A stretch of DNA of 64,000 bases, taken from assembly GCA_963082975.1 (NCBI GenBank), contig OY720350.1, positions 4,812,597 to 4,876,596 on the forward strand. Direction: 5' to 3'. The notes beneath the pieces are model-generated. The model was given only the letters and a program-made list of their open reading frames with translations. It was not told the origin of the DNA and did no database searches. The translations under genes and the position numbers were made by a program. Shown here in pieces: positions 1-11,516 of this stretch. Numbering within the stretch: the stretch's first letter is position 1; each line of letters opens with the position of its first letter. This DNA is from Labia minor. Its lineage: Eukaryota > Arthropoda > Insecta > Dermaptera > Spongiphoridae.

Positions 1-23
1 CCCTTACTATCGTCGGTCGGTAA
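1..23 (-). repeat. RepB 5' terminal fragment at window edge
   Basis: The first bases are the reverse complement of the RepB left end (ACCGACCGACGATAG followed by TAAGGG). The copy is cut by the window edge, so its full size is unknown. The base outside its end, read in RepB orientation, is T, as in other copies. Confidence 0.75.
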
Positions 24-691
24 AAAATGAATTAATTTAAGTCTCCATAATAAACATTAATTTTATTTTTTATATATATATATATTTATTTATGTTTACA
101 TTACTTTTCCATTACCAAATAATTATGTATATTTAAATGAGGAAAAATATTCTTAAAACAAAGAGACCATATTAAAAATTAAAATTTACTATTATTTGTC
201 CATCAATATTAATAAAAGACAATGATTATGATCATTATTATTTTAATTTATTTTTTTTTTACTTTTCAAATTATTTTCTCAGAAAAGAATCGTGTTTTTT
301 ACAATTTTACTAGAAAAGATTAAATCAACTCGAATATAAATCGTGGTTTTAATATACAGCCATAAATGAAAACAAAATATTCAAACAAAAAGACAAATGA
401 AAGAAAAATGTGATAATGGGATAAAAAAGGAAAATAATCTCTCTTACATTAACATGAAATAATTAATATTAACATTTATTTTGTACAAGAAAAAAATTAA
501 ATGGATAATTTACAATAAATGTTGATAGAAAATTTGGGTATTTGTTTACAAAACAGGAAGTTTCAGGGATTTGGATGAAACTTTGCCAGTGGATTCCTTT
601 TTTAATTCCAAAGAAACTTTCCTTATGCAATATTTATCGGTCTCTTCTAGTTTACGAGATAAAAATAATTATTAAGTTTGATAGATTAGCT

Positions 692-950
692 CAGTGGTGC
701 GCAATCCGTGGGTCGCGAACCCCAGGGTCGCCAAATTTCACGAACTTTATATAACAATAAAAAATATAGCGCGCTCGTAAACCTGGTGTGATGTCAATCA
801 ACGTTTTTCTAAGTATCGTACTAATAAATATCTTCACGTAGGTAAGCTAACTTCCTTTACGATTATAAAAAAAAACTACTATCTACTCAGGGGTCGCGAT
901 AAATTAAAAAAAAATGGGGGTCACAAAAGAAGATAGGTTGCGTACCACTG
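692..950. mobile_element. hAT-type MITE (nested)
   Basis: Ends CAGTGGTGCGCAA and, reversed, CAGTGGTACGCAA. The flanking 8-mers are GATTAGCT and GATTAACT (one mismatch), with TA at the centre. It is inserted in the interior of the long-TIR element at 537-1335, so it is the younger of the two. Confidence 0.85.
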
Positions 951-1016
951 GATTAACTGGGAATGAACGTCGAAATATGCAGTCATGTTTTATTGACTAA
1001 TGCACTAATTATTCAA

Positions 1017-1133
1017 TTATTCACTAATTTTTTTTTTCGGTTCGGTTTGGATATAGGAAGATTATTTAATTAATTAATTTCTTTAATTTTTCTATATCCA
1101 AACCGAACTGAAAAAAATCCAGAAAATTAGTGC
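1017..1133. repeat. Palindromic insertion inside the long-TIR MITE
   Basis: Arms TTCGGTTCGGTTTGGATATAG and its near-perfect reverse complement face each other across about 30 bp of AT-rich DNA, with CACTAATTTT-like sequence outside each arm. The related element at 38960 lacks this block, which indicates a separate small insertion. Confidence 0.55.
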
Positions 1134-1619
1134 AGCCCTCTGCTGACCAAATGTATTAAACATGGTAGCTAAATAGAATGTAAATGTAAATGAATTTATA
1201 TGCAAATTTTAATAATTTTTATCTCGTAAATTAAAAGAGATCTAGAAATATTGTATTGTCTTTGGAATTAAAAAAGGAATCCTTTGACAAAGTTTCATCC
1301 AAATCCCTGAAGCTTCCCGATTTGTAAACAATTACGAAAATTTGTATAAATATATGTGTTCATTTCTAATATATATATGATCTTTGAATGTGAGTCAATC
1401 TAAAAAAATTCATATTTATTGTGATTATTAGAAATATATTATAATGGTCATTGAATTTAGTCATATTTGTTATAAAATGCTTTTATTTTAATAGAAAATT
1501 TAAACAAATTATTGCATTTATATCTTCAAATGTTTTTAAATATAAATCTATAAATCTATAATAAAATTGGGGCCAAATTTTCCCGGTACTATCAATATAA
1601 ATAGACATACGACGTACAT

Positions 1620-2024
1620 CAGGGGTGTCAAACTCGCGGCCCGCGACAACTATTTTTGCTGCCCGCGACCACTTTTGACTGTTTTTAAAAAAATCTTTAA
1701 TTTGTCTCTAAAAAAAAGGTAAAATGTTTTCCGTGACCAGACTTGCGACCGACTTTAAAAAAAAAAATTGCGGCCCGCGACCACTTTCAATTTTTTTTTA
1801 AAAAATTTTCAATTTGTCTCAATGAAAAAAAGGTAAAATGTTTTTCGCGACCAGACTTTTTTAAAATAACTTTGCGGCCCGCGAACACTTTTGACTTTTT
1901 TTAAAAAAAATTTCAAATTGTCTCAAAAAATAAAAAATAAAAAGGGAAAATGTTTTTTTGCGGCCCGTCTAAAGTTAAACCTTGTTTGTTTGGCCCAAAT
2001 GTACCTACGAGTTTGACACCCCTG
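1620..2024. mobile_element. hAT-type MITE with internal tandem repeats
   Basis: Perfect terminal inverted repeats CAGGGGTGTCAAACTCG are bounded by a perfect 8-bp target duplication ACGTACAT (1612-1619 and 2025-2032). The interior is three to four degenerate copies of a unit of about 100 bp built around GCGGCCCGCGACCAC and GTAAAATGTTTTTCGCGACC. No coding capacity. Confidence 0.9.
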
Positions 2025-2149
2025 ACGTACATGTATATATATATATATATATATATAAATGTGATTTAAATTAAAAATATAACGAAAACTGATTAGCCGG
2101 TAATTGATAAAAAAAATTGTCAAGAAGGGGATGAGTTTAAGTGAGTTTT

Positions 2150-2480
2150 GTTAGAAGGGTTAAAGTAAAGATACTATTGGAGAAGTGCAGAGAGCGTGAT
2201 AGAGGGGAGGGGGGAGGGGAAGCGTCGGCTGTGTATATTCCACCGGTTTATGTCCAGGATTAACACCCCTCCCATGCCCTGCGAGCATGTGCTGTGTGCT
2301 TCCTATTTAGACAAGCAAATCTCCAGGGGTCTCTTATTATATTCAATTATCTAAATATTGTATTCATTTGCATTTAGCACAGCGATACAATAGGAGTAAT
2401 GAGAGGTGCTAAAGGGACTGGCAGAGAGGGTGGATTTAAAATGAAAACACTTACATTGAGGGAGGGGTGTTAGAATTTTA
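2150..2480. other. GC-elevated island, possible regulatory DNA
   Basis: Base composition rises clearly above the surrounding AT-rich sequence, with a G-rich tract near 2200 followed by mixed sequence such as GCGAGCATGTGCTGTGTG. No open frame, splice sites or repeat match were seen. Such islands often mark enhancers or unannotated exons in AT-rich insect genomes; here that is inference only. Confidence 0.3.
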
Positions 2481-2679
2481 AAAAAAAAACGTAAACACAC
2501 ATTTTAACGATTTTTAATTAAATAATATTTTGCCCATTTATATTCTTATGTCATATAAAAAACCGTTTATCTATTTTTATTTTTTTTTCTCTCTCTCTCT
2601 CTCTTACTTTATATATATATAATGATTTAATGATGTATTCAAAGAGATTCAAGCGTTTCATTTTATTTATTATTTTATA

Positions 2680-2935
2680 ACGTTTTTCTTAACTTCACTT
2701 GGCGTCTGTCTGTCCGTTCGCTCTTTTGACAAATTGAAATCGATTTTTCATCATCAGGGTATAAAAGAAATATAATTGAATTATAATTAATTAATTGTAA
2801 TTAATTAGCGATTAATTACTTTTAATAACTAACTCCTTTTGTATTGCTCCGATTAATTTTTTTTCAACGGATTCTGAAACATAAATATTGATTTCAGGAT
2901 AGATTTTCATTTTGAACGTATTTAAAAAAATTTTA
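2680..2935 (+). repeat. RepC copy 1
   Basis: This block shares most of its length with 33178-33505, including ATAACGTTTTTCTTAACTTC, a short TGTC microsatellite, and later AAACATAAATATTGATTTCA. The 33-kb copy carries extra sequence in the middle. Ends are not well defined. The microsatellite placement recalls RepA and RepB, but no terminal hairpin was found. Confidence 0.75.
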
Positions 2936-3096
2936 AAGCATTAATATACATTTTTATATATATATATATATATATATATTAATGTATATATTAATATATA
3001 TATACATTTATAAAATCTCATATTAATAAAAATTATTTATTTATAAATATAATATAATAATTATTATTCAATAATAACATTTACTTAACATAAACG

Positions 3097-3195
3097 TCGA
3101 ATATGAAGCAATTCATCTATAAACTTTGTCAGGCTTATAGAAAAATAATTTTATTCTTTTACTCCATTGGAAAAACGTTATTTTATAAAAAAAAT
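3097..3195 (+). repeat. RepD half-element (right arm)
   Basis: Matches the right arm of the long inverted-repeat element at 34423-34996 (blocks AATATGAAGCAATTCAT, CTTTGTCAGGCTTATAG and CATTGGAAAAACGTTAT). No left arm is present, so this is a solo arm. In both places RepD lies downstream of a RepC block. Confidence 0.7.
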
Positions 3196-3776
3196 TTATA
3201 TTTCTATTTTGGTTTTGTTTTTAAAAGGAAAGATTTTGAAAATATTGTAAAAAATGACTTGAAAACACACCTAATAAACAGTTATCTATATATATATATT
3301 TAGTCGCACCCTTCTCTATTATGTTCGTTGTGAGAGAAACAGTTCATCAAACGAATTTTTTATCCTTCACTCTTTGGCTGTTTTTTTTTTCTTTCAAGAC
3401 CTCGATCTTAGTTTTCAGGTATCAGAGTGAATAAAAGGAAAACGAAAGGTTTTCTTCCTTGATTCAAAATTTACGAATAACCAAGATAAAATCAAATTAT
3501 AAATATAATTTATTTAATAGTATCAAACATTAATTATTTAATTAATGCTAGAATAATAATAATTAATCTTGATAAATTTGAAAGAAATAATTTGGATTTT
3601 TTTTCATTTTTTCCAATCTGACTTTGTTCAATTATTATTATATATTTTTTTATAATCTTATACGTCTATTTCAAAAAAAAAATTAAATAAATAAATAATT
3701 TAATGATTAGAAAATATTCATATAATAATGATTCATTAACAGCTCAAAGAATTTGTCTATTTCTTTTTTTCACGTA

Positions 3777-3983
3777 GGGTAAAGCATATAGTCGTTGGCC
3801 CCCTTAAGCAATTCCTAGCAGTTTTTAATGCATTATTGGCCTAGGTATTCTATACTCTATGGTGATTATACAACCATACAACAAACGATTACATAACCAT
3901 TGTTAATAGCGCAATTTTTAAAATAAAAATCTCTTATCATTTGTGGTTTAGTGATAGGGGGCTAACGACTGTATACTTTACCC
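3777..3983. mobile_element. TA-flanked MITE with 27-bp inverted repeats
   Basis: The left end GGGTAAAGCATATAGTCGTT and the reversed right end GGGTAAAGTATACAGTCGTT match apart from two bases, each preceded by TA. This is the pattern of a Tc1/mariner-type MITE. The interior (about 150 bp) is not coding. Confidence 0.8.
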
Positions 3984-4879
3984 TACAATTTGTATATATA
4001 TATATATATATATCGATTCATTTAAGAGTTTTAAAAAGTCCAGATTTCTTTAAATATTTTTCCATTAGATAGATGTGCTTTTTTAATATTATGAATTATT
4101 ATTAACGAATCTTGGAATGGAAATCGAGTTGTATTTGTACCATTTTAGAAAATGAATTTTTGGTAAATAATTAAAAAATTGTATAACAGTTGATAAAATG
4201 TCGAGTGATAGTTCGGTGTTTCAGGTACTAGTATTTAAAATAGAAAAAAGGATTGTATTAGTTTAATAGAGATAAGTGTGAGTGTGTGTGTGTGTATTTT
4301 ACTATACTCACAGTAAGATCAATATTTATAAAAGTGAGAAAGAGAGGACAATTTGTGTTTGCCCAGTAAATAAGTAAATATTGGCTTATCATTAAATCAT
4401 GCTTCACAATGTGTTTATACGATATAAACCTACTAGGTATATCCATGAATATTATTTTTTTTTTAATATATATTTTATTGAATTAATATAGATAAAATGA
4501 TATTCAGAGTAATTAAAATTACAAAGTATTATCTTACAGACAAATTTTATATGGGCTATATTAAGTCATTTTTCTGTTGATGTATATTAATAGATATTTT
4601 AATAAATGTATCTTTTGTTAATAAAAAACGAACACTATATCGTCAGATAATTTTTAAATAAGTGAAAAACTAAATTCTATACCTTAACTATTATTTCTTT
4701 ATTTTTTTAAACATTTAGTATTTCAATTATAAAATATTAATTTTTTTTTTCTAAATATTAAAAAAAAAAATATCTAAATATATTATATATAAATTATTTA
4801 TTTTTAATATCGTCTGAAAAAATTTTAGAATTTATTAATTTCTTATTTGGAAATATATTAATTTATTTTTTTATTTTTA
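3984..4879. other. No feature seen; AT-rich spacer
   Basis: Contains a TA dinucleotide run near 4000, a short GT run near 4280 and A/T tracts. No coding frame of interest, inverted repeat or family match was recognised. Confidence 0.5.
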
Positions 4880-5429
4880 TTATCTCGCCAGAGATAGAAT
4901 TGCGATCAAGAAAAGTTTGGATGTCGAGATTTTGATGTTTTTATACGTTTTGAAGGTTCTCCTGAATCATTTTCATTAAGGTTGAGAAAAATGTATTTAG
5001 ACAAGATTAGACAAAAACGGTTTGAGCTAGAATCATGAAATTTGGTATACGGGAATTATTCAAAATTCGTAGTTTTCTATCAACTTTTAAGAAATGTAGT
5101 TCAATCGGAAGAGGGTCATTACCTACAACGTTTTGATTTTTTTTTCCTCTAAAGAGCCCGTAAAAATAAAGATATATGTTTTATAATTTTTCACATGATT
5201 AAAAATTGTATAAAACTGCTATATATAGAATTCCAGCTTGATTGAATTGCTGAAAGTACCACAATTAATTTTTTAACGCGCCAACACGTGATGTGGTGCT
5301 TTCAACAAAGAACCAAACATGCGCTGATTGAATAAATATTATTTATAATTAATTAAATCTAATTTAAATATAATATATGTTAATTAATCCAATTCAAACT
5401 TGCGAGATAGTCCAGTGGAAACACTCCAG
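4880..5429 (+). mobile_element. RepA copy 1 (helentron/DINE-like)
   Basis: Begins with a slightly decayed version of the RepA 5' hairpin (TATCTCGCCAGAGATAG), contains the block GGTTTGAGCTAGAATCATG, and ends in GCGAGATAG followed by a damaged 3' hairpin (GTGGAAACACTCCAG). The GT microsatellite present in other copies is almost absent. Confidence 0.85.
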
Positions 5430-5479
5430 CTTATTTTAATTTAAATTAAATATTATTTTGAAATTCACTTTTTTTATCT

Positions 5480-6050
5480 AATGAAGAGTTTGAATTCAGG
5501 TGAACATGGAATGTGAGTGACGGTGATGAGAGAAGAAAAAAAGAATAAGAGGAAGAGATATAGTGAGAGGGATAGTGGAGAGGAGGGGGGGGGGATAGAG
5601 TCTGATTTGGTTGCTTTTATCTTTGTCCATAAGCTCACTCGGGTTAGATGCTCGTAAACCCACAGCTCTTTCCTGCCTTTTCACGATTTCATTTTGCTTT
5701 CATTCTCCCACCTTTCCCTTCCATCATCATTTATTCTTTTCTTTACGTTGCCATCTCTCCTTGTTAATATTTTCTTTTTATAGTGATGAAAAGTCAAGTA
5801 ATAATTTTAAAATAGATTTAGCTAACAACTCGAAATCTTTTCTCTCTCAAAATACCTTTTAAGAGTTTATTATTTGACTAAAGATTCTGCTAAGGGGCAG
5901 TGACTTTGAGAGAAATACCTGATTACTGTTTGGGGGAGGTTCATGAATGGCTATCGAGAGGAAATACGAAAAAAATCAAAAAACGGAGCGATGAATGGAT
6001 AAAGTGGATGAACAAGTCGATTTACGTTCTGTGCGTTATTTGAATTGTAA
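5480..6050. other. GA/CT-rich and mixed-composition island
   Basis: Contains a purine-rich stretch with a G9 run near 5590, then a pyrimidine-rich stretch, then mixed sequence around 5880-6050. Short frames on both strands are low-complexity mirrors of each other. I see no splice-site pattern. It may be regulatory. Confidence 0.25.
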
Positions 6051-6098
6051 ATCACTCGTTTATTAAAAAAAAAGAATAGTTATCAAATAGTAAAGATA

Positions 6099-6490
6099 CG
6101 AGGGTGGGGTGAAAAGTTTCCGGCCTGACCAAGAAAAACAACAAGATTCAAGATAGCTGAGACCAGTACGATGTCAGCTGAACGTGTGCGAAATATTTTG
6201 CACAACCATTGAACATGGAAAGTTGTGTGCAACGTGGGTGCCGCGTTTGCTAACGTTACACCAAATCATTTCTACTGACAATTTGGCGCTGTATGCGTAA
6301 TCCAAACGAATTTTTGCGTCGATTCATAACTATTGATGAGACTTAAATTCAATTAATTAACTAAATTAGAACACCGTTATGTGAAATGTATCAGAGTTGA
6401 TGGAGATTATGTTGAAAAATAAAGCAAAAAATAAAAGTTTAATATCATCGTTTTTCTTGGTCAGGCCGGGAACTTTTCACCCCACCCTCG
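6099..6490 (+). mobile_element. Internally deleted mariner element
   Basis: Near-perfect inverted repeats of about 43 bp (starting CGAGGGTGGGGTGAAAAGTT) are flanked by TA on both sides. The remaining interior encodes scrambled mariner transposase pieces, for example CARWVPRL-like and FLRRFITIDET-like peptides, where family members have RWVPHxLT and FLxRxVTxDET. At 392 bp it is far below the roughly 1.3 kb of a complete mariner and is non-autonomous. Confidence 0.9.
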
Positions 6491-7019
6491 TATTTGCCGA
6501 TTTTCTTGCAATTCCCTATCTAATTAAAAAGCATAAAACACCCTCTACGCCATTCAAGTATCTTATCTTCTTTCATTCACTATATATATATATATATATT
6601 ATTTCATTATAATCTATTTATTTACTTTTATATATATTTTACTTAACATTAATTTAAAATTATAATTCTACGAGGGAGAAACATAATCCAATGCAAATAT
6701 TTTCTCATATAAAGGATATAATTAATTCTTTTAAATGGATTTGCAATTATAAAGTAAATATTAAAATATACATCTATATTAACATACAAATGACCATTGA
6801 CAAAAAAAAACACCTTTAATTAAAATGACCGCCTGAATATACCGACATTTCTACCATTTAAGGTTACAACCTTTTTTATATAAATAAAGAAGTTTCTTTT
6901 CTTTCTTGAATAAATATTAATTATACTTGATGAATGCTTTAATTTATTACTTTGATAGAATTCTATTTCAAATGTATCCATTATTTTTTTCCTTTATTTT
7001 CTAAATTTTAAAATTTGAT

Positions 7020-7210
7020 AAATAATAATAAGGTATCTGGTTCACGGAGCCACCGCTTACTATTTTCAAAGCAGTTGATCCTTTACGATTTGAGATATAA
7101 CGGGTCTTTTCGGGAATAATAATAATTAGACTGGAAATGGCCCATTTAGGGGAGGCACTGGGTATAAGGTGGGGAGATTCTGATTGGAGAGGTTTTGGAG
7201 AGACATATTT
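7020..7210. other. GC-elevated island
   Basis: Mixed-composition sequence including TTCACGGAGCCACCGCTTAC and a G-rich stretch near 7150. No frame or repeat match. Candidate conserved non-coding DNA. Confidence 0.25.
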
Positions 7211-7370
7211 TAAGGAAAATTTAGTCTTATAGACTTCATAGATAGCACTAGTTTGAACTTCAGATGGATAACAAGGGTGCGTATTGGAATTTCATAAGTT
7301 ACTTTGTAATAAGACACAAACAATGTAAATAGAAATTTATTAAAAAAATAATAATAATAAATAGGTACTG

Positions 7371-7541
7371 CTTTATAGTAGTGGGAAACGTCCTCTTGGA
7401 AGACCAAGGACACGGTGGGTGGATAATGTGGGAAAGGATGTGAGAGAGATGGGAGAGGATAGGGACTGGAAGGTTGTGGCTCAGAATAGGAATACTTGGA
7501 GGGGTGTGGATCCTGCGGCCAAGAACTTTCGAGTTCCGTAG
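7371..7541 (+). pseudogene. LINE ORF2 C-terminal fragment
   Basis: An open frame encodes GKRPLGRPRTRW, then about 30 residues including DWKVVAQNRNTWR, and stops at TAG (7539-7541). The G-R-P-R-x-R-W motif followed by D-W-x-x-x-A-x-x-R-x-x-W is typical of the extreme C-terminus of many arthropod non-LTR retrotransposon polyproteins. Nothing upstream resembles reverse transcriptase, so it is a 5'-truncated retrocopy, as is usual for LINE insertions. The clade is not assigned. Confidence 0.8.
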
Positions 7542-7639
7542 AGTCACAGAGATAGAAATAATAGAATATAGATAGTACTGCTACATACCCTCCGACTTCT
7601 TTTTTAATAGAAATTGAATTATCTATATTACTTTAGAAA

Positions 7640-7900
7640 ATGATAAAGTTAGCCAGTTTGACTTTGACTATGAACTGTCTTTCTTCTTCCTACTTTTTTT
7701 TATCCTTTTTTGTTTGTGTTTTGCGGGAAAGCTTTACTGCATGTTTTAGCCGCTCTATTTTTTCCTTTTCGGGACGGTCTATAGCGATCAATCATTTTCG
7801 TGGCTTTATTCCGGAGTACAGATGCGAATTTCCCTCTCTCCAAGGGGTAACCAATTTTATTTACCTGTTCTCTGGGTCATGTGTGCCGTTACTTTAAAAG
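7640..7900. other. GC-elevated island
   Basis: Sequence of balanced composition (for example GGGACGGTCTATAGCGATCA) between AT-rich flanks. An 85-codon frame crosses it on the plus strand, but its product is Ser/Phe/Leu-rich, with no recognised domain and no splice context, so I do not call a gene. Possible conserved non-coding element. Confidence 0.25.
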
Positions 7901-8654
7901 GTGTCGTTTATCGATAAAAAAACCTCAAGTTGAAGGGATATGCAAAACATCTACTGAAACAATGTTAAATACTAGCTAAAACACCAATCTTGTTTATAAT
8001 TAATAAAATTTAGTTTAACCATGTCTTTGTAAAGTATCACAGATGAAAAAGTTAATAATGAAAATAAATCAAGTATATAGTATATGTATTATATGTAGAG
8101 TTAATATATTAAACAAAGAAAGAATAAATGTGTAGTTTGAGTTCCAAGATAGATTATACATTAATATTAAAAATCATAATAATATTCAAACAATTACAAA
8201 TTATACATTCATAAATTATTTCTATTTTTATTTAATATGTATATATAGTTAATATACCTTTAATTTGAAGTATTATATATAGTATAACATAATGTAAATT
8301 AACATTAATTTTAATTATGCAAAAATTAGTATTATATGTATATTTTAATTGCTTAGATATTTGATTTATACTAATTTATTTGAAATTATTTATTTTCATG
8401 AGAAATATATATATATATCAAATTTCTTCAAATAAAATAATAAACTTTATAATAATAAATATTTGATTTAAATGACATTATAATTATATGATTAATTATT
8501 AGATATTAAAATAATAATTGACATACCTATAAGGATTTTAATGTATTAACGGGATCTCTGAACCGAGTCAATCATCAGATATGAATCGTCCTCTTAGAGC
8601 TTTTCATAAATTCGTATTAAGGATTGTATACCAAAAATTAATTTTGAATACATA
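7901..8654. other. No feature seen; AT-rich spacer
   Basis: More than 80% A+T by eye, with TA repeats near 8250 and 8410. No gene, inverted repeat or family match recognised. Confidence 0.5.
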
Positions 8655-8940
8655 AAAAAAACCTCTGACTTTTTTACGTGATACGCAAGGACAACCCATA
8701 TCAAGTCGGTTATATAAATAATGAGGTGTCCTATGATTAGTAGAACAGGTTCTATCAACCTTTACCTTGATTTTCTTGATCGGAGGCGCTATCAAGTAGC
8801 TTTTCCCCAAGGTTGTTCCCGGAGGCTGGATTGACTCCGTCCTATAGACCCCAGCTAGAGAAATTCCTTTACCAGGCCCGAGACTTGAACCCGGGACCAC
8901 AAGAATGTAAACCAGCTACCACCCAAACTGTGGTGCCTAG
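8655..8940 (-). mobile_element. tRNA-derived SINE, copy 1
   Basis: On the minus strand it carries a B-box (GGGTTCAAGTCTCG), then TAGCTGGGGTCTATAGGACG, GGACACCTCATT and a T-rich 3' end. The body matches copies at 32093 and 61198. The tRNA-like head is decayed. A frame that crosses it is not a gene. Confidence 0.85.
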
Positions 8941-9189
8941 ACTATGCACATACAAACAGCTATATATTATATAAGATAAAAATTATGTGAAGTAATTTAA
9001 TAATTATTATATAGTATCCTAGAATTCCTTCTTGGACATTCAGAATTGGCTTTTCTGGTCAAATTCATTCAATGAATAGAAAAAAAGAGATAGAAAAATT
9101 ATATTTAATCGAACTGGAATAAAGTAAAAAAAAAAATAAGAAAAATGAAAATTGAATTGGTTGCATTTTGTTAATACGAAAATTAAATG

Positions 9190-9500
9190 ATTATAAGAGA
9201 GAAGGGTTGTCTTGGTCTATTTACTTTACATTGGCCGGTGTGAATCCGAGCGAACGTTTGCATGGGTATTTATTAGGGATAGAGGGTGGTGGGAGGCAAA
9301 AGGGTGAATGAGTAGGAGTGAGTAGAGAGGTAAATTCCCAGAGATGTATCGAGGTAATAGCTGCAAATCTGATTTACGTGCCTCAATGATCTGATAAAAG
9401 GCTCATTAGTGGGCTGCGCGCGGCAATCCCTTCCGCAGCCCCGGGGACACATGCAAATATGCCGATCCACCCTCCTCCAACGTCCATGAAAACATCCACG
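9190..9500. other. GC-elevated island
   Basis: Includes GGGCTGCGCGCGGCAATCCC and an octamer-like ATGCAAAT. A 65-codon Cys/Arg-containing frame on the minus strand has no supporting splice sites or domain. It lies 7 kb downstream of exon 1b in the presumed minus-strand gene, so an intronic regulatory element is plausible. Confidence 0.3.
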
Positions 9501-9770
9501 CCAACATGTTTGCTTTAAATATTGCTAATCTATTTTAAATATGGAGAGATTAAAAGGAAACTCGTCTATGCCAACGCTAATTTCTCTCCTATATTGCTCC
9601 CATTAAATAATGTATTGCAAAATACAAGAGGATGATTTTTTTTATTTTATTGAATATAAATATAGGCATGTTTAGTCGTGTAATTATATTCAATTAATAA
9701 TTAAAAGTGTGCAAGACTGAATGGATTTACCTCCATTCTGGGCGTCGTTTGTGATTTTTAGCGCTTAAAC

Positions 9771-10030
9771 CAGTGGTTTCCAACCTGTGGGGCGCGAGAC
9801 TGTTGCAAGGGGGACGCGAAGACAATTCAAGTGCTCTCAAACTTTTGAAAATTTTCAATTTTTTTCCAATATGGTTCTAAAAATAAAAAGGTAAGATTAT
9901 TTTGCGATGCTCTGAACCATGGCCCACCCCTGTTCCCTGTTGTTCTATTATTTCAGAAATGTGTAAGGTGGCGCAATAATTTTTTTTTAGAAAAAACGGG
10001 ACGCCAGTACAGCAAGATTGGAAACCACTG
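9771..10030. mobile_element. hAT-type MITE
   Basis: Terminal repeats CAGTGGTTTCCAA are flanked by GCTTAAAC and GCTTAGAC (7 of 8 identical, TA at centre). The interior is non-coding. Confidence 0.88.
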
Positions 10031-10126
10031 GCTTAGACCTTTATATAATTTATATCAATCCTATATTAATAAAACTTTTACTTATTATTTTATTTAAGTA
10101 TTTAAATTAATTTTATTAAATTAGAG

Positions 10127-10423
10127 CAGTGATTCTGAACATTTTTTTTTCCGCAGCACACTTTTAACGGTTAAAAATTTGGCGGCACACAAAGAAAAAG
10201 ATTGCAAAAACATTTTACCTTTTTTGAACCATATTGAAAAAATTGAAAAAAGTCGGAAATGTTTAAGAGCCTAATCGCCAAAACATTTTACCTTTTTTTT
10301 ACATACATATAAAATAAATAAGTACTTTTTCTTAATTTGAACTTTACATTTGTAAAATTTGCCGGCACATTTTGAAAATCTCACGGCATTCAAAAGTGCC
10401 GCGGCAGTGGTTGAGAATCACTG
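10127..10423. mobile_element. hAT-type MITE
   Basis: Ends CAGTGATTCTGAA and, reversed, CAGTGATTCTCAA, with a perfect 8-bp duplication AATTAGAG on both sides. The body is related to the copy at 28341 (GCCGCGG near the 3' end, ACATTTTACC-like blocks). Confidence 0.9.
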
Positions 10424-10489
10424 AATTAGAGAGTAAAAAAAAATAATATCCGTAACAATTATTTCTTTGTTCAGGTGTTGTAATCATTC

Positions 10490-10800
10490 AGGTATTCTTG
10501 TGTATTGAATTTAGCATCCTCGCCTACCCACTCCCTCCTTTTACACTCCCTTGGCCCTTGGCAAATGCTGACAAATTGCCCCGGTAGTTACTCTATATGT
10601 TTGTCTAGTAAGATGAATCGTTTTCTAGTATAAAGCCGAGGGAGTAAAAAAAGTTTAAAAGGGATGAGGTACTTATGTCCCTCTGGGCCCTTTAAGGACT
10701 TTTAAAGAGACGAGAAGAGAGAGAGAGAGGATAGAACGGAAACTCTAAGGAGAGGGTTGCTGATCGATTCGTCCAGAGAAGGGAATGTGCACCCTTCCTT
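10490..10800. other. GC-elevated island with GA run
   Basis: Contains CTCCCTTGGCCCTTGGCAAA, a GAGA-rich tract near 10710 and mixed sequence up to 10790. No coding evidence. GAGA tracts can be GAF-binding in insects; that role is inference. Confidence 0.25.
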
Positions 10801-10931
10801 TTTTTCATTTCAACCTTTCATTCATACCCTCTTAAAAGAGTATATTTTGAAAAATATTTAAAAAATATGATTCTAATTTTTATTATATTAATTTATTTGT
10901 AATTTCTTCATTCTCTTATTATATAGAATAA

Positions 10932-11516
10932 GCTGGAGTGTCGACCATTCGACTATCTCGCAAATTTGAATTGGATTAATTAACATATATTATATTTAAA
11001 TTAAATTTAATTAATTATAAATTAAAATTAATGAATAATATTTATTAAACCAGAGCATGTTTGGTTCTTTGTTGATGGCGCCACGTCACGTGTTGGCGCG
11101 TGATTTGCAGTGTTAGAAAATTAATTCCGGTACTTTCAGCGATTCAATCAGGCTGAAATTCTATATATAGCAGTTTTATACAATTTTTAATCATGTGAAA
11201 AATTATAAAACATATATCTTTATTTTTACGGGCTCTTTAGAGGAAAAAAAATCAAAATGTAGGTAATGAGCTACATTTCCTAAAAGTTGATAGAAAACTA
11301 CGAATTTTGAATAATTCCCGTATACCAAATTTCATGATTCTAGTCCAAACCGTTTTTGCGTAATCTTGTCTACATACACACACACACACACACACAGGGA
11401 GAGAGAGAGAGACGTTTTTCTCAAACTTAGTGAAAATGATTCAGGAACCTTCAAAACGTATAAAAACATCAAAATCTCGACATCGAAAATCGCAATACTA
11501 TCTCTTGCGAGATAGT
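10932..11516 (-). mobile_element. RepA copy 2
   Basis: Reverse-oriented RepA. Both termini are present, with the 3' hairpin side at 10932 and the GAGATAGT end at 11516. The central microsatellite is a CA run followed by GA repeats (11372-11414). Confidence 0.9.

Larger units (their letters stand above)
537..1335. mobile_element. Long-TIR (Mutator-like?) MITE, composite
   Basis: Inverted arms of roughly 130 bp face each other (about 537-680 and 1190-1335), starting GGTATTTGTTTAC on the left and GTAATTGTTTAC when the right end is reversed. A perfect 9-bp direct repeat, GAAAATTTG, flanks the element at 528-536 and 1336-1344. The arms match the shorter element at 38960-39281, for example in the blocks around GGATTTGGAT and TTTACGAGATAAA. 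The interior has been enlarged by a hAT-type MITE (692-950) and a small palindromic insertion (about 1017-1133). Long inverted repeats with an 8-9 bp target duplication suit a Mutator-like MITE, but no transposase is present to confirm the superfamily. Confidence 0.75.

Noticed and set aside
5496-5862. Overlapping Ser/Leu-rich frames on both strands
   Set aside because: Low-complexity GA/CT-rich sequence read on both strands; no gene features.
8655-8940. 98-codon minus-strand frame and a tRNA-like B-box
   Set aside because: The sequence is a SINE repeated at 32093 and 61198; the B-box belongs to the SINE head and there is no complete cloverleaf, so neither a protein gene nor a tRNA gene is called.
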